A DNA stretch of 28,663 bases from positions 1 through 28,663 of the forward strand of contig JAEYVE010000120.1 in the NCBI GenBank assembly GCA_023432025.1. Direction: 5' to 3'. This DNA is from Pseudomonadota bacterium (GTDB lineage: Bacteria; Myxococcota_A; Polyangia; Polyangiales; Polyangiaceae). Shown piece by piece: positions 8,908-16,285 of this stretch. Positions within the stretch are counted from its first letter, which is position 1. Every line of letters starts with the position of its first letter. The position numbers and the translations under genes are program-made. Under the pieces are notes generated by a model. The model saw only the letters and a list, made by a program, of their open reading frames with translations, ran no database searches and was not told the DNA's origin.

Positions 8908-8912
8908 TCGTG

Positions 8913-9110
8913 ATGAAGTTGACGGTGAACGGAGACACGAGAGAAGTGCCCGAGGGCCTCACGGTGAAGGAGCTCATTCTTCACCTGGGCCTCGACGGTC
9001 CCGTCGCCGTGGAGCGCAACGCCCAGGTGGTGCCCCGGGCAGAGCACGGAAGCGTGGCGCTCGAGGCCAACGACGTGATTGAAATCGTGCACTTCGTCGG
9101 CGGCGGCTGA
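8913..9110 (+). CDS. thiS: Sulfur carrier protein ThiS
   Basis: A 65-residue ubiquitin-fold protein beginning MKLTVNG and ending FVGGG, matching ThiS in length and in the exposed C-terminal glycines. Family knowledge: the terminal glycine is adenylated by ThiF and converted to a thiocarboxylate that donates sulfur for the thiamine thiazole ring with ThiG. Internal hallmarks include V-A-V-E-R-N-x-x-V-V-P and the late NDVIEIVHFVGGG. ATG 8913 is preferred; GTG 8910 in frame immediately upstream is an alternative. No thiG, thiF or thiO lies beside it, so it works with partners elsewhere or with the E1-like protein encoded at 14914. It sits between a divergent VanW gene and a convergent gamma-carbonic-anhydrase-like gene. 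Confidence 0.9.
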   Translation: MKLTVNGDTREVPEGLTVKELILHLGLDGPVAVERNAQVVPRAEHGSVALEANDVIEIVHFVGGG

Positions 9111-9195
9111 GCCGTTCGTGCGGGGGCCGTCGATGTCGGGAGCCCTCGACCCGATCCGAGCGCGCGCCCGGTGCCGAGTCCTGCTTTGCACGCCC

Positions 9196-9714
9196 TTATT
9201 CGGCTGCGCGGTGCAGCCGAGCCAACCCGACGTACTTGAGCGCGCTCTTCCGCCCTTGGGCGATCTCGTCGGGCGTGAGATCACGCACCACGCGCGCTGG
9301 GCTACCGCGCACGAGCGTGCGCGGCGGCACGACCATGTTCAGCGGAACGAGTGAGCCAGCCGCAACGAGCGACTGCGCGCCGATGCGCGCGTTGTCCATG
9401 AGGATGGCGCCCATGCCAATCAGCGCGCCGCTTTCGACGATGGCACCGTGAATGATGGCGCCGTGTCCGACCGTCACGTCTTCTTCGAGGATGGCGCTCG
9501 AAATGTCGGTCGTCATGTGAACGCAAGCGAGGTCTTGCAGATTGCAGCGCGCGCCGATGCGGATCTTGCCGACGTCACCGCGCAGCACGGCGCCGTACCA
9601 AACGTTGACCTCTTCGCCGAGCTCCACGTCTCCGACGACGGTCGCGTTGTCCGCGAGCCACACGGACTCGGGTATTTTCGGGTGAATACCGGCGAAGCTG
9701 CGCACGATGGGCAT
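9196..9714 (-). CDS. Gamma-carbonic-anhydrase family hexapeptide-repeat protein
   Basis: A 172-residue protein with hexapeptide repeats of a left-handed beta-helix ([LIV]-G-x4), e.g. ATVVGDVELGEEVNVWYGAV. Three histidines at 66, 84 and 89 (CVHMTTD; VGHGAIIHG) lie in the spacing of the zinc ligands of gamma-class carbonic anhydrases and YrdA/PaaY-type relatives. The FAGIHPKIPESVWLADNA opening and VRGSPARVVRDLTPDEI ending are typical of the family, as is the length. Most bacterial members have unproven or weak carbonic anhydrase activity, so the reaction is uncertain although the fold is clear. It is on the same strand as miaB, 15 bases beyond the miaB stop, so the two are likely cotranscribed. 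Start ATG 9714. Confidence 0.88.
   Translation of the reverse strand: MPIVRSFAGIHPKIPESVWLADNATVVGDVELGEEVNVWYGAVLRGDVGKIRIGARCNLQDLACVHMTTDISSAILEEDVTVGHGAIIHGAIVESGALIGMGAILMDNARIGAQSLVAAGSLVPLNMVVPPRTLVRGSPARVVRDLTPDEIAQGRKSALKYVGLARLHRAAE
9201..9219. terminator. Hairpin at the 3' end of the gamma-CA gene
   Basis: CGGCTGC (9201-9207), loop of 5, GCAGCCG (9213-9219) gives a perfect 7-bp stem overlapping the last codons of the minus-strand gene and facing the convergent thiS, which ends 90 bases away. No T-run follows on either strand. It is a candidate terminator or mRNA-stabilising structure only. Confidence 0.3.
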
Positions 9715-9729
9715 GGCGGCGTCTTTACC

Positions 9730-11250
9730 TTACCGTCCGAGCACGGGGAGCGCGCGTCGACCGTCGAGAGCGACGGGAGACGCCTGTGCGGGCGCCGCGA
9801 ACGAGGGGCGAGACGCGGCCGCCAAGAGCTCGGGCGACAGCTCCGTCACGAGATCTCCGCCCAGAGAGTTCTTGAAGGCCTCGCGCACGCGGACGTCCAC
9901 CATGTGCCCCGTCAAATCCACCGGGCACTCGAAATGCACGATTTCCGCGCGCTCGGTGCGCCCCGTGTACTTGCGAGCGCTGGCCGGGTCATCGCTCTGC
10001 ACGCGGCCGAGGCCTTCTACCAGAACGCGCTCCGTGCGGCCCACGAGCGCGGCCAGGTGCGCGGCCTTGGCCTCGTCGACCACGGAAAAGAGGCGCTCGA
10101 GGCGGCGGCCCTTTTCCTCTTCACTCACGTCGTCCACCAGCTTTTGAGCTGGCGTGTAGGGCCGCTGAGAATACTTGAAACCGAACAACGCGACGAAACC
10201 CACGCGGCGAACGAGCGTGAGCGTGGCCTCGAAGTCCTCGTCCGTTTCACCGGGAAAGCCCACGATGACGTCCGTCGTGAGCGTGAGGCCCGGTACGGCG
10301 TCTTTCAGCGCGTCCGTCCGCTCGACGTACTCGGCCGCGGAATAGCGGCGGATCATGCGCTTCAAAAGGCGGTCGCTCCCCGACTGAACGGGCATGTGCA
10401 CGTGACGCGCCAGCACGGGGAGGTCACGGTGCGCCGCGATGAGCGACGGCGTCAGGTGACGGGGATGCGGGCTCGTGTAGCGAAGGCGCTCGAGCGCCGG
10501 CACTTCCGAAGCGATGCGGCGGAGGAGCGAGGGGAACTCCGTTTCGTCTTCGCGAGCGAGCGCGCCGCGCGTGTGCTGCCAGCGCCCGTCGCCGGCGCGC
10601 GGCGCCGCTGGAAGGGCTCCGCTCGGGTCCCGGTAGCTGTTCACGGTTTGGCCGAGGAGCGTGATTTCTCGTACGCCGGAGGCCACCAGGCGCGCCACCT
10701 CGTCGACGATTTCCTGCGACGCGCGGTAACGCTCGGGGCCGCGCGTGTACGGCACGATGCAGTACGAGCAGCGCTCGTTGCAGCCCTTCATGACCGTGAC
10801 GAAGGCGGTCGCCGCTCGAACGCCGAGCTCGGGACGCGCGGCGAGAAAGCTCGGTTCGTCCACGTCGAAGACGGTGCGCACCTTGGGCAAGCCACCAGTT
10901 TCCAGCTCCGCCAAGAGCGCTGGCAGCTCGGGGATGTTGTCTGGCCCCAAAATGAGATCGATTTGGGGCAGCCCCTTGAGCAGGCGTTCGCCTTCCTGCT
11001 GCGCAACGCACCCGGCGACGCCAATCACGAGCTCCGGACGGCGCGCCTTGAGCAGCCCGAGCCGACCGACCTCGCTGCGGAGCTTTTGCTCGGCCTTTTC
11101 GCGCACGCTGCAGGTGTTGAGCAGCACGACATCCGCTGCTTCCACGTCGCTGGCCTCGTGGTAGCCAGCACCGCGAAGCACTTCTTCCATGCGCGTGGAG
11201 TCGTGCATGTTCATCTGACAGCCGAATGTGACGACGGAGAACGAAGGCAT
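9730..11250 (-). CDS. miaB: tRNA-2-methylthio-N6-isopentenyladenosine synthase MiaB
   Basis: A 506-residue radical-SAM methylthiotransferase that converts i6A37 to ms2i6A37 in tRNAs. The N-terminal MTTase domain carries three cluster cysteines at 11 (TFGCQMN), 47 (NTCSVR) and 81 (AGCVAQ). The radical-SAM cluster cysteines are at 157, 161 and 164 (GCNERCSYCIVPYTRGPER). The middle has LGQTVNSY, YTSPHP and HMPVQSGSD, and a TRAM-like domain follows around 410-475. It is longer than the usual 440-475 residues because of a non-conserved insert rich in Gly/Arg after NSYRDP (around 206-235) and an Ala/Pro-rich C-terminal tail. ATG 11250 begins directly with the MPSFSVVTFGCQMN core; GTG 11313 is an alternative. 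NTCSVREKAEQK supports MiaB rather than RimO or MtaB. Confidence 0.94.
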   Translation of the reverse strand: MPSFSVVTFGCQMNMHDSTRMEEVLRGAGYHEASDVEAADVVLLNTCSVREKAEQKLRSEVGRLGLLKARRPELVIGVAGCVAQQEGERLLKGLPQIDLILGPDNIPELPALLAELETGGLPKVRTVFDVDEPSFLAARPELGVRAATAFVTVMKGCNERCSYCIVPYTRGPERYRASQEIVDEVARLVASGVREITLLGQTVNSYRDPSGALPAAPRAGDGRWQHTRGALAREDETEFPSLLRRIASEVPALERLRYTSPHPRHLTPSLIAAHRDLPVLARHVHMPVQSGSDRLLKRMIRRYSAAEYVERTDALKDAVPGLTLTTDVIVGFPGETDEDFEATLTLVRRVGFVALFGFKYSQRPYTPAQKLVDDVSEEEKGRRLERLFSVVDEAKAAHLAALVGRTERVLVEGLGRVQSDDPASARKYTGRTERAEIVHFECPVDLTGHMVDVRVREAFKNSLGGDLVTELSPELLAAASRPSFAAPAQASPVALDGRRALPVLGR

Positions 11251-11397
11251 TTTTCGAACAGGGGCAGCGGGGGAAGCTCGAGGCGGCTCGCTTGGGGCGC
11301 GGGAAGCTAGCACACAACCTCGCTGGAGCCTGGTCGCCCGCGCGCTCAGAGCGTGTCAAAAGCCTAGAGAGCGCAGAAAGGCGCTGCTCCTCGAACG

Positions 11398-11427
11398 TTG
11401 ACCCCCCTGGTCGACCGTCGATATCTT
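11398..11427 (+). promoter_or_regulatory. Candidate promoter overlapped by a palindromic operator, upstream of acyl-CoA synthetase
   Basis: TTGACC at 11398-11403 followed after 18 bases by TATCTT (11422-11427) resembles a sigma70-type promoter facing the acyl-CoA synthetase gene. The -10-like element sits inside a perfect inverted repeat, CCGTCGA (11415-11421) TATCT TCGACGG (11427-11433), the geometry expected for a repressor site. Both are seen in the sequence; their use is inferred. Confidence 0.4.
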
Positions 11428-11523
11428 CGACGGCGGGAGCCAGGCACCAAGCCAGGACGCGCGAGAGGGGCGGCGCAGAACCTGGAAAACCTGGCTCGCC
11501 CGCGGAAGGGACCCGAACGACAC

Positions 11524-13287
11524 ATGGCGGATTTCCAAACACTGGTCGACTTGCAGCAGGGCACCTGCGAAAGAAACTCTACGAGCGAGGCGTTCGGCAC
11601 GAAGCTTCCGGACGGTTCCTGGAAGTGGACGACCTACGGTGAGTTTCGGACTCTGGTCGACCAAGCGCGCGGTGGCCTCGCCGCCTTGGGCGTCGGCAAG
11701 GGCGACCGCGTCGCCATCATTTCGGACAACCGCCTCGAGTGGGCCGTGCTGGCGTTCGCCACGTATGGGCTCGGCGCGGCTCTCGTCCCCATGTACCAGG
11801 CGCAGCTCCCCGCCGAGTGGGGGTTCATCTTGCGTGACTCGGAGTCGAAGGTCGTCTTCGGCGCGACCGACGCCATCGTGGCTTCTCTGCGCGACGTCAC
11901 CCGCGACATTCCGACCGTAGAGCACGTCCTCGGCTTGGACCTGCCGGCGAGTGACGAATCGTCCTACGCAAAGCTGATCGAGCGAGGGGCTGCCCAGCCG
12001 GTCCCCGTGGCAGACGTGAGCCCCAGTGACCTGGCCGCCGTCATTTACACGTCCGGAACGACGGGGAATCCCAAGGGCGTCGAGCTCACGCACGACAACT
12101 TCTGTTCGAACGTTCGGGCCGCGCTGGAGCGGTTCGATTTCGGACCGGGCGACCGCTCGCTCGCCTTTTTGCCCTGGGCCCACGTGTTCGGACAAATGGC
12201 GGAGCTTTACTCGCTGCTCCAAAAGGGCGCGACTCTCGCCATCAACGACGCCGTCCCCAACCTCATCACGAACCTGCCCGTGGTGCGCCCCACGGTGCTC
12301 GTCGCGGTGCCGCGCATTTTCAATCGCATTTACGACGGCGTGAACAAGCAGATGGCGGAAAAGCCCGCCATCATTCGCAAGCTGTTCCACGCAGCCATCG
12401 CCGCCGCCACCAAGCGCTCGCGAGGTGAGTCGCTGGGGCTCGGTGCGTCCTTGGCGCTCGCCTTGGGCGACAAGCTCATCTTCTCGAAGGTGCGCATGAA
12501 GTTCGGTGGGCGCCTTCGCTTCGTCGTGAGCGGCAGCGCGGCGCTCAGCCCCGCCGTCGGCGAGTTCATCGACGCGCTCGGCATCGCCGTGTACGAGGGC
12601 TACGGCCTGACCGAAACCAGCCCTGTCGTGTCCGCGAACTACGCCGGTCACCGCAAAATCGGCAGCGTGGGGCCGGCCTTCCCAGGCGTGGAAATTCGCA
12701 TCGATCGCACGGTGACGGGCGATCCGGTCCACGGGGAAATCATCGTGAGCGGCCCCAACGTGATGCGCGGCTACCACAAGCGACCGGAGGAAACCGCGCA
12801 AGTGATTCTGCCCGACGGCAGCTTTCGCACCGGAGACATGGGCTACCTCGACAAGGACGGCTTTCTCTACATCACCGGTCGCATCAAGGAGCAGTACAAG
12901 CTCGAAACCGGCAAGTACGTCGTGCCGTCTCCCTTGGAAGAGGAGCTCAAGCTTTCTCCTTACATCGTCAACGTGATGCTGCACGGCGCCAACAAGCCCC
13001 ACAACGTGGCGCTGGTGGTCCCGGACGTGGCGGCTGTTCAAGGGTGGGCCAAGGAGCACGGCCACACGCTCGGGGATCTGAAGGACGACCCCAAGGTGCG
13101 TGAGCTCTTGCGCGGCGAGCTGGAAAAGTACTCCGCCACCTTCAAGAGCTACGAGCGTCCGAAGAACTTCGCCGTGCTCACGGAAGACTTCACGACCGAA
13201 AACGACATGCTCACCCCCAAGCTGTCGCTCAAGCGGCGCAACGTGCTGGCCCGCTACGGCGAGGCGCTCGAAGGGCTCTATCGCTGA
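11524..13287 (+). CDS. Long-chain fatty-acid-CoA ligase (AMP-forming)
   Basis: A 587-residue ANL-superfamily enzyme, of the length usual for bacterial FadD15-type long-chain acyl-CoA synthetases. The P-loop YTSGTTGNPKGVELTH lies at 175-190. FLPWAHVFGQ follows, then GYGLTETSP (motif with the conserved TE), GEIIVSGPNVMRGYHKRPEET, TGDMGYLDKDGFLYITGR (hinge region) and a C-terminal LTPKLSLKRR segment that supplies a catalytic-type lysine. It activates a fatty acid as acyl-AMP and transfers it to CoA, in the cytoplasm or at the inner membrane face. ATG 11524 gives the family N-terminus; the open frame reaches further upstream to 11398 but that part is not conserved in character. The gene is divergent from miaB, with a 273-base intergenic region holding the candidate promoter and operator. 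No beta-oxidation genes are adjacent. Confidence 0.92.
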   Translation: MADFQTLVDLQQGTCERNSTSEAFGTKLPDGSWKWTTYGEFRTLVDQARGGLAALGVGKGDRVAIISDNRLEWAVLAFATYGLGAALVPMYQAQLPAEWGFILRDSESKVVFGATDAIVASLRDVTRDIPTVEHVLGLDLPASDESSYAKLIERGAAQPVPVADVSPSDLAAVIYTSGTTGNPKGVELTHDNFCSNVRAALERFDFGPGDRSLAFLPWAHVFGQMAELYSLLQKGATLAINDAVPNLITNLPVVRPTVLVAVPRIFNRIYDGVNKQMAEKPAIIRKLFHAAIAAATKRSRGESLGLGASLALALGDKLIFSKVRMKFGGRLRFVVSGSAALSPAVGEFIDALGIAVYEGYGLTETSPVVSANYAGHRKIGSVGPAFPGVEIRIDRTVTGDPVHGEIIVSGPNVMRGYHKRPEETAQVILPDGSFRTGDMGYLDKDGFLYITGRIKEQYKLETGKYVVPSPLEEELKLSPYIVNVMLHGANKPHNVALVVPDVAAVQGWAKEHGHTLGDLKDDPKVRELLRGELEKYSATFKSYERPKNFAVLTEDFTTENDMLTPKLSLKRRNVLARYGEALEGLYR

Positions 13288-13371
13288 CGGAGCTCGGGCC
13301 GACGGAGCTATGCCGCCGACGGATCCGGGGGCGCCCCGCCCTCGAGCGCTCCCGGTCCGCGGGCTCCGGCC

Positions 13372-13401
13372 ATACTTGACAAATCCGATGTAAGAATGCA
13401 T
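13372..13401 (+). promoter_or_regulatory. Candidate promoter / Rrf2-type operator before the cysteine island
   Basis: ATACTTGACA at 13372-13381 contains a consensus -35 (TTGACA) and also equals the left half-site ATAC(T)TGAC of IscR-like Rrf2 operators. An AT-richer stretch (13382-13403: AAT...GTAAGAATGCATTT) follows in otherwise GC-rich DNA, and the Rrf2 gene starts at 13412. This suggests autoregulation. A clean right half-site and an ideal -10 are not visible. Confidence 0.45.
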
Positions 13402-13411
13402 TTCGAGCAGC

Positions 13412-13990
13412 GTGAAGCTGTCCAGCAAGGGCCGCTATGCCATCCGCGCGCTGTTCGACATCGCCTTCTACAACGAGGGTCGGCCCACCCAGGTCAAGGA
13501 CATCGCGGATCGGCAGAACATTCCTGCGCGCTTTCTGGAGCAAATTTTCCAGGAGTTGAAGCGGGCGGGCATCGTCGGGTCCAAGCGAGGGCCCCAGGGC
13601 GGTTATCTTCTGGCGCAAGATGCGTCGGGCATTCGTTTGGGGGACGTGGTGCGCGCGCTCGAGGGGCCTATTTCGTTGACACTGGAAGCGTCCGGCGAAG
13701 TGTCGTTCGGGGAAGATGCATTCGACGTCCCCGCCGACCGAGCCATGGAGGCGCTCGCCGCGCGCGTAGTTGCGCCTCGTCGGGGCCGCCCGGGCGCCTC
13801 GAGCAGCCGCGCTCAAGACAGTCGGCCCCCGCCCGTGGAGGGCCAGCTCGCCACCGAGTCGATCTTTCGGGACCTCTCCGAGCGCATCGAGGCCTGCTTC
13901 GACGCCGTCACCATCGAGGACATTTGCGAACGCGCCATAGCGCTCGGTATTCGCCGCCCCGGCCCCCAGGGTTACGTTTATGTCATCTAG
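13412..13990 (+). CDS. Rrf2-family transcription regulator (CymR/IscR-like)
   Basis: A 192-residue regulator. Residues 1-85 are a typical Rrf2 winged helix: MKLSSKGRYAIRALFDIA, then VKDIADRQNIPARFLEQIF and KRGPQGGYLLA. The IscR iron-sulfur cysteines (three clustered near 92-104) are absent. That region is instead a longer, Ala/Arg/Pro-rich, cysteine-free insertion (about 90-148), and the only cysteines are at 162 and 172. This favours a non-cluster sensor like CymR, the Firmicute cysteine-metabolism repressor, over IscR or NsrR. The gene overlaps cysK by 11 bases. In Bacillus and Staphylococcus, CymR forms a regulatory complex with CysK, so the overlap makes a comparable role in sulfur control plausible. 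The usual CymR length is about 140, so this one is elongated. Start GTG 13412. Confidence 0.88.
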   Translation: MKLSSKGRYAIRALFDIAFYNEGRPTQVKDIADRQNIPARFLEQIFQELKRAGIVGSKRGPQGGYLLAQDASGIRLGDVVRALEGPISLTLEASGEVSFGEDAFDVPADRAMEALAARVVAPRRGRPGASSSRAQDSRPPPVEGQLATESIFRDLSERIEACFDAVTIEDICERAIALGIRRPGPQGYVYVI

Positions 13991-14933
13991 TGCTTCGCCT
14001 CGCCCACTCATTTACGAGGACGTGCTCGAGCTCATCAGCGACACGCCGTTGCTCGAGCTCCGCAATTTGGGGCGCGACGCGCCACGCGCCGCGGTGCTGG
14101 GCAAACTGGAAGCTCAAAACCCCGCGGGCTCCGTCAAAGATCGCATTTGCCTCGCCATGATCGAAGCCGCCGAGAAAGCCGGGGCGCTCCAGCCCGGCGG
14201 CGTCGTCATCGAGCCTACCAGCGGCAACACCGGCATTGGTCTGGCGCTCGTGTGCGCGCGGCGCGGCTACCGCTGCATACTGACCATGCCGGAGAGCATG
14301 AGCCTCGAACGGCGTCAGGTGCTGGAGTCGTACGGCGCGGAGGTCGTGCTCACGCCCGCCGAAGAACAAATGGACGGCGCGGTCGCCAAAGCCAATCAGC
14401 TGGCGAAACAGACGCCGGGTGCGTTTTTGCCGCACCAGTTCGACAACACCGCCAACCCCGACATGCACTACCGCACCACCGGGCCGGAAATCGTGCACGC
14501 GCTCGGTGGAGAGCCCGTGCACGCGTTCGTCGCAGCCGTGGGTACGGGCGGCACGGTGAGCGGCGCAGGGCGTTACCTGAAGGAACGTTTCCCGGAGTGC
14601 CGCGTCATCGCGGTCGAGCCGGAGTCCTGCGCCACCATCTCGCGTGGTGAGCGGGGTCCGTCGAAAATTCAGGGCATCGCCGCGGGCTTCGTTCCCAAAA
14701 ACTACGATCCTTCCGTGGTGGACGAGGTGCGCACGGTGACCGATCGCGCCGCCTACGACACCAAACGAGAAATCGGGCGGCGGGAGGGCGTGCTCGTGGG
14801 CATCAGCGCCGGAGCCAACGTGCGCGTCGCGCTCGACGTGGCGCGCGAGCTGGGCCCCGGAAAAAACGTCGTCACGGTCCTCTGCGATACGGGCGAGAGG
14901 TACTTCAGTCTCGATGAGTACTTCCAGGACTGA
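13980..14933 (+). CDS. cysK: Cysteine synthase A (O-acetylserine sulfhydrylase)
   Basis: A 317-residue fold-type II PLP enzyme. The Schiff-base lysine is Lys53 in NPAGSVKDR, the substrate-binding loop is TSGNTG (80-85), the phosphate-binding glycine loop is GTGGTVSGAGRYL, and the C-terminal PLP pyridine-contact region is CDTGERYFS. Family reaction: O-acetyl-L-serine plus sulfide gives L-cysteine plus acetate. ATG 13980 overlaps the regulator gene by 11 bases, and the stop region overlaps the E1 gene by 20 bases, so the three are translationally linked. This is the first of two cysteine-synthase paralogues in the island. Its CysK-like features and position beside the Rrf2 gene suggest it is the sulfide-dependent route and possibly also a regulatory partner of that repressor. 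Confidence 0.92.
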   Translation: MSSSASPRPLIYEDVLELISDTPLLELRNLGRDAPRAAVLGKLEAQNPAGSVKDRICLAMIEAAEKAGALQPGGVVIEPTSGNTGIGLALVCARRGYRCILTMPESMSLERRQVLESYGAEVVLTPAEEQMDGAVAKANQLAKQTPGAFLPHQFDNTANPDMHYRTTGPEIVHALGGEPVHAFVAAVGTGGTVSGAGRYLKERFPECRVIAVEPESCATISRGERGPSKIQGIAAGFVPKNYDPSVVDEVRTVTDRAAYDTKREIGRREGVLVGISAGANVRVALDVARELGPGKNVVTVLCDTGERYFSLDEYFQD

Positions 14934-15726
14934 GCTGCCCAACGCTCCGCGCCGTCCTACCACTCCGGCCGCAGCGCGCGTGCTCGTCGTGGGGATGGGA
15001 GGCCTGGGCTGCCCCGCTGCGCTCGCTTTGGCCCGCGCTGGCGTGGGGTACCTCGTGCTCGCGGACGATGACCGCGTGCACGAAACGAATTTGCATCGCC
15101 AAATTTTGTTCGGCGACGGGGACGTGGGGCGAGACAAGCTCGACGCCGCCAAGGAAGCCTTGCTGCGCGAGGGCGCGCGCTCGGTGGAGCTAGTTCGTTC
15201 GCGTCTTCTGCCGGAAAACGCGCGCGCCCTGGTGCGCTCCGTCGACCTCGTCGTGGAAGGCGCCGACAACTTCGCGACCAAGTTCTTGACCGCCGACGCG
15301 TGTTTTCTGGAAGAGCGTCCGGTGGTGCACGGCGCGGGCGTGCGCTGGCAGGCCACGGCGTGGAGTATCGCCCCTCGGGGTGGGCCCTGTTACCGCTGTT
15401 TGTTCGAAGATTTGCTGCCGGACGACGACGCACCGAATTGCTCGGGCGCCGGTGTCATCGGTCCCGTCGTGGGACTCTGCGGAGCGCTGATGGCGGATTT
15501 GGCGCTCGACTGGCTCGTGGGCGGCGCGGACGCCCCCGCTCCACGAACCGGGGTGATCCACACGTTCGACGGCAAGCGCGACCAATGGCGACGCGTACCC
15601 GTCGGGGCGCGCGCGGATTGTGCGCTGTGCAGCCCAGCGGCCCGCATTCACGACGTCACCCCCCAGCTCTACTGGCCGGCGGAGCGCTCGCCCGAATGCG
15701 CCCACTCACTCATGGGAAGCGCGTGA
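14914..15726 (+). CDS. E1-like adenylyltransferase (ThiF/MoeB/HesA family) lacking the N-terminal RYSRQ segment
   Basis: A 270-residue E1-like enzyme. Visible parts are the ATP-binding loop VVGMGGLGCP (25-34), the D-D-D-x-V-x-x-x-NLHRQILF motif (51-66), Lys75 in GRDKLDAA, Asp118 in VEGADNF, zinc-binding CxxC pairs at 159/162 (PCYRC) and 236/239 (DCALC), and a candidate catalytic Cys176 in NCSGAGVIGPVVG. It would adenylate the C-terminal glycine of a ubiquitin-fold sulfur carrier, most likely the CysO-like protein encoded next. Ordinary MoeB/ThiF proteins begin with an RYSRQ-type helix about 20-25 residues before the glycine loop. Here that position holds an unrelated Pro/Thr-rich stretch (7-20). 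There is no rhodanese domain (unlike MoeZ). ATG 14914 overlaps cysK by 20 bases. Confidence 0.9.
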   Translation: MSTSRTELPNAPRRPTTPAAARVLVVGMGGLGCPAALALARAGVGYLVLADDDRVHETNLHRQILFGDGDVGRDKLDAAKEALLREGARSVELVRSRLLPENARALVRSVDLVVEGADNFATKFLTADACFLEERPVVHGAGVRWQATAWSIAPRGGPCYRCLFEDLLPDDDAPNCSGAGVIGPVVGLCGALMADLALDWLVGGADAPAPRTGVIHTFDGKRDQWRRVPVGARADCALCSPAARIHDVTPQLYWPAERSPECAHSLMGSA

Positions 15727-15751
15727 GGGCACGTCGAGCGCCGCTTGCCGG

Positions 15752-15775
15752 CCACATGCCTCACGAGGCTTGTGG
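15752..15775 (+). terminator. Hairpin between the E1 gene and cysO
   Basis: CCACA (15752-15756) with TGTGG (15771-15775) and GCCT (15758-15761) with AGGC (15766-15769), one T-T mismatch and a CACG tetraloop, form a stable stem 26 bases after the E1 stop. No T-run follows, so it may be a partial terminator or processing site separating cysK-E1 from cysO expression. Confidence 0.4.
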
Positions 15776-15858
15776 TAGGAACTGACCGGCCCCAAGTTTT
15801 CCGCCCGCGCCTACGGCCGGGCACCGTGCGACACAGAAAAAGGAAACAAGGAGACTCC

Positions 15859-16131
15859 ATGGCTACCGTCCGCATCCCCACGCCCCTGCGCACCCTCACC
15901 GGCGGCGAGGAAAGCGTCGAAGCTTCCGGCGTAAACGTGCGCGCGCTCATCGACAACCTCGAGAGCAAGCACCCGGGCCTCAAAGATCGCCTGCTCGACG
16001 ACAAGGGCGTCCGACGCTTCGTGAACATCTACGTGGGCGACGAGGACATTCGTTTTCTCGATGGGCTCGACACCGAGCTCAAGGGCTCCGAAGAAATCAG
16101 CATCGTCCCCGCCATCGCCGGCGGCCGCTGA
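15859..16131 (+). CDS. cysO: CysO-like ubiquitin-fold sulfur carrier ending in Gly-Gly-Arg
   Basis: A 90-residue MoaD/ThiS-fold protein closely resembling mycobacterial CysO: opening MATVRIPTPLRTLTGGEESV, then VRALIDNLESKHPGLKDRL, RRFVNIYVGDEDIRF and EEISIVPAIAGG. CysO-thiocarboxylate is the sulfur donor for CysM in the CysO pathway. The oddity is one extra residue: the coding sequence reads GCC GGC GGC CGC TGA, so the protein ends AGGR and the diglycine is masked. Activation would need removal of the arginine, and the JAMM protease at 17559 is the obvious candidate. ATG 15859 has the strongest ribosome site in the window (AGGAG at 15848-15852, six bases before the start), suggesting high expression. 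The gene is flanked on both sides by hairpins and is therefore probably expressed with its own stoichiometry. Confidence 0.92.
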   Translation: MATVRIPTPLRTLTGGEESVEASGVNVRALIDNLESKHPGLKDRLLDDKGVRRFVNIYVGDEDIRFLDGLDTELKGSEEISIVPAIAGGR

Positions 16132-16174
16132 AAACACGAGTGTCTGCCTTACGCCTCGAGGGTTAACGGGAAGG

Positions 16175-16205
16175 CACGAAGCCACGCGGCTCCGCGAGCT
16201 TCGTG
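16175..16205 (+). terminator. Strong hairpin between cysO and the downstream genes
   Basis: CACGAAGC (16175-16182) pairs with GCTTCGTG (16198-16205), and inside it CGCG (16185-16188) pairs with CGCG (16193-16196) around a GCTC loop. The small internal loop is asymmetric. No T-tract follows. Placed 44 bases after the cysO stop, it could attenuate read-through or stabilise an abundant cysO message. Confidence 0.5.
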
Positions 16206-16285
16206 CTCTTCTCGAACCGCCCCGCCCTTTGCGCGCTTGTCGCTGGGCCTCTTCGAACCAACTACGTCCCGAGCTCACGAACCCC

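Noticed and set aside
8760..8912. TPP riboswitch upstream of thiS
   Set aside because: The CTGATT-like piece near 8850 lacks the conserved CUGAGA and ACCUGA cores in proper order and spacing.
9448..11310. 620-codon plus-strand frame over the gamma-CA and miaB genes
   Set aside because: It is the shadow of miaB. The protein is His/Arg-rich without family motifs.
11356..13428. 690-codon open frame antisense to the acyl-CoA synthetase
   Set aside because: Long antisense frames are expected in high-GC coding DNA. It has no recognisable domain, while the plus strand has all ligase motifs.
13983..15356. 457-codon minus-strand frame antisense to cysK and the E1 gene
   Set aside because: It overlaps clear enzyme genes and has low-complexity Arg/Ala/His composition.
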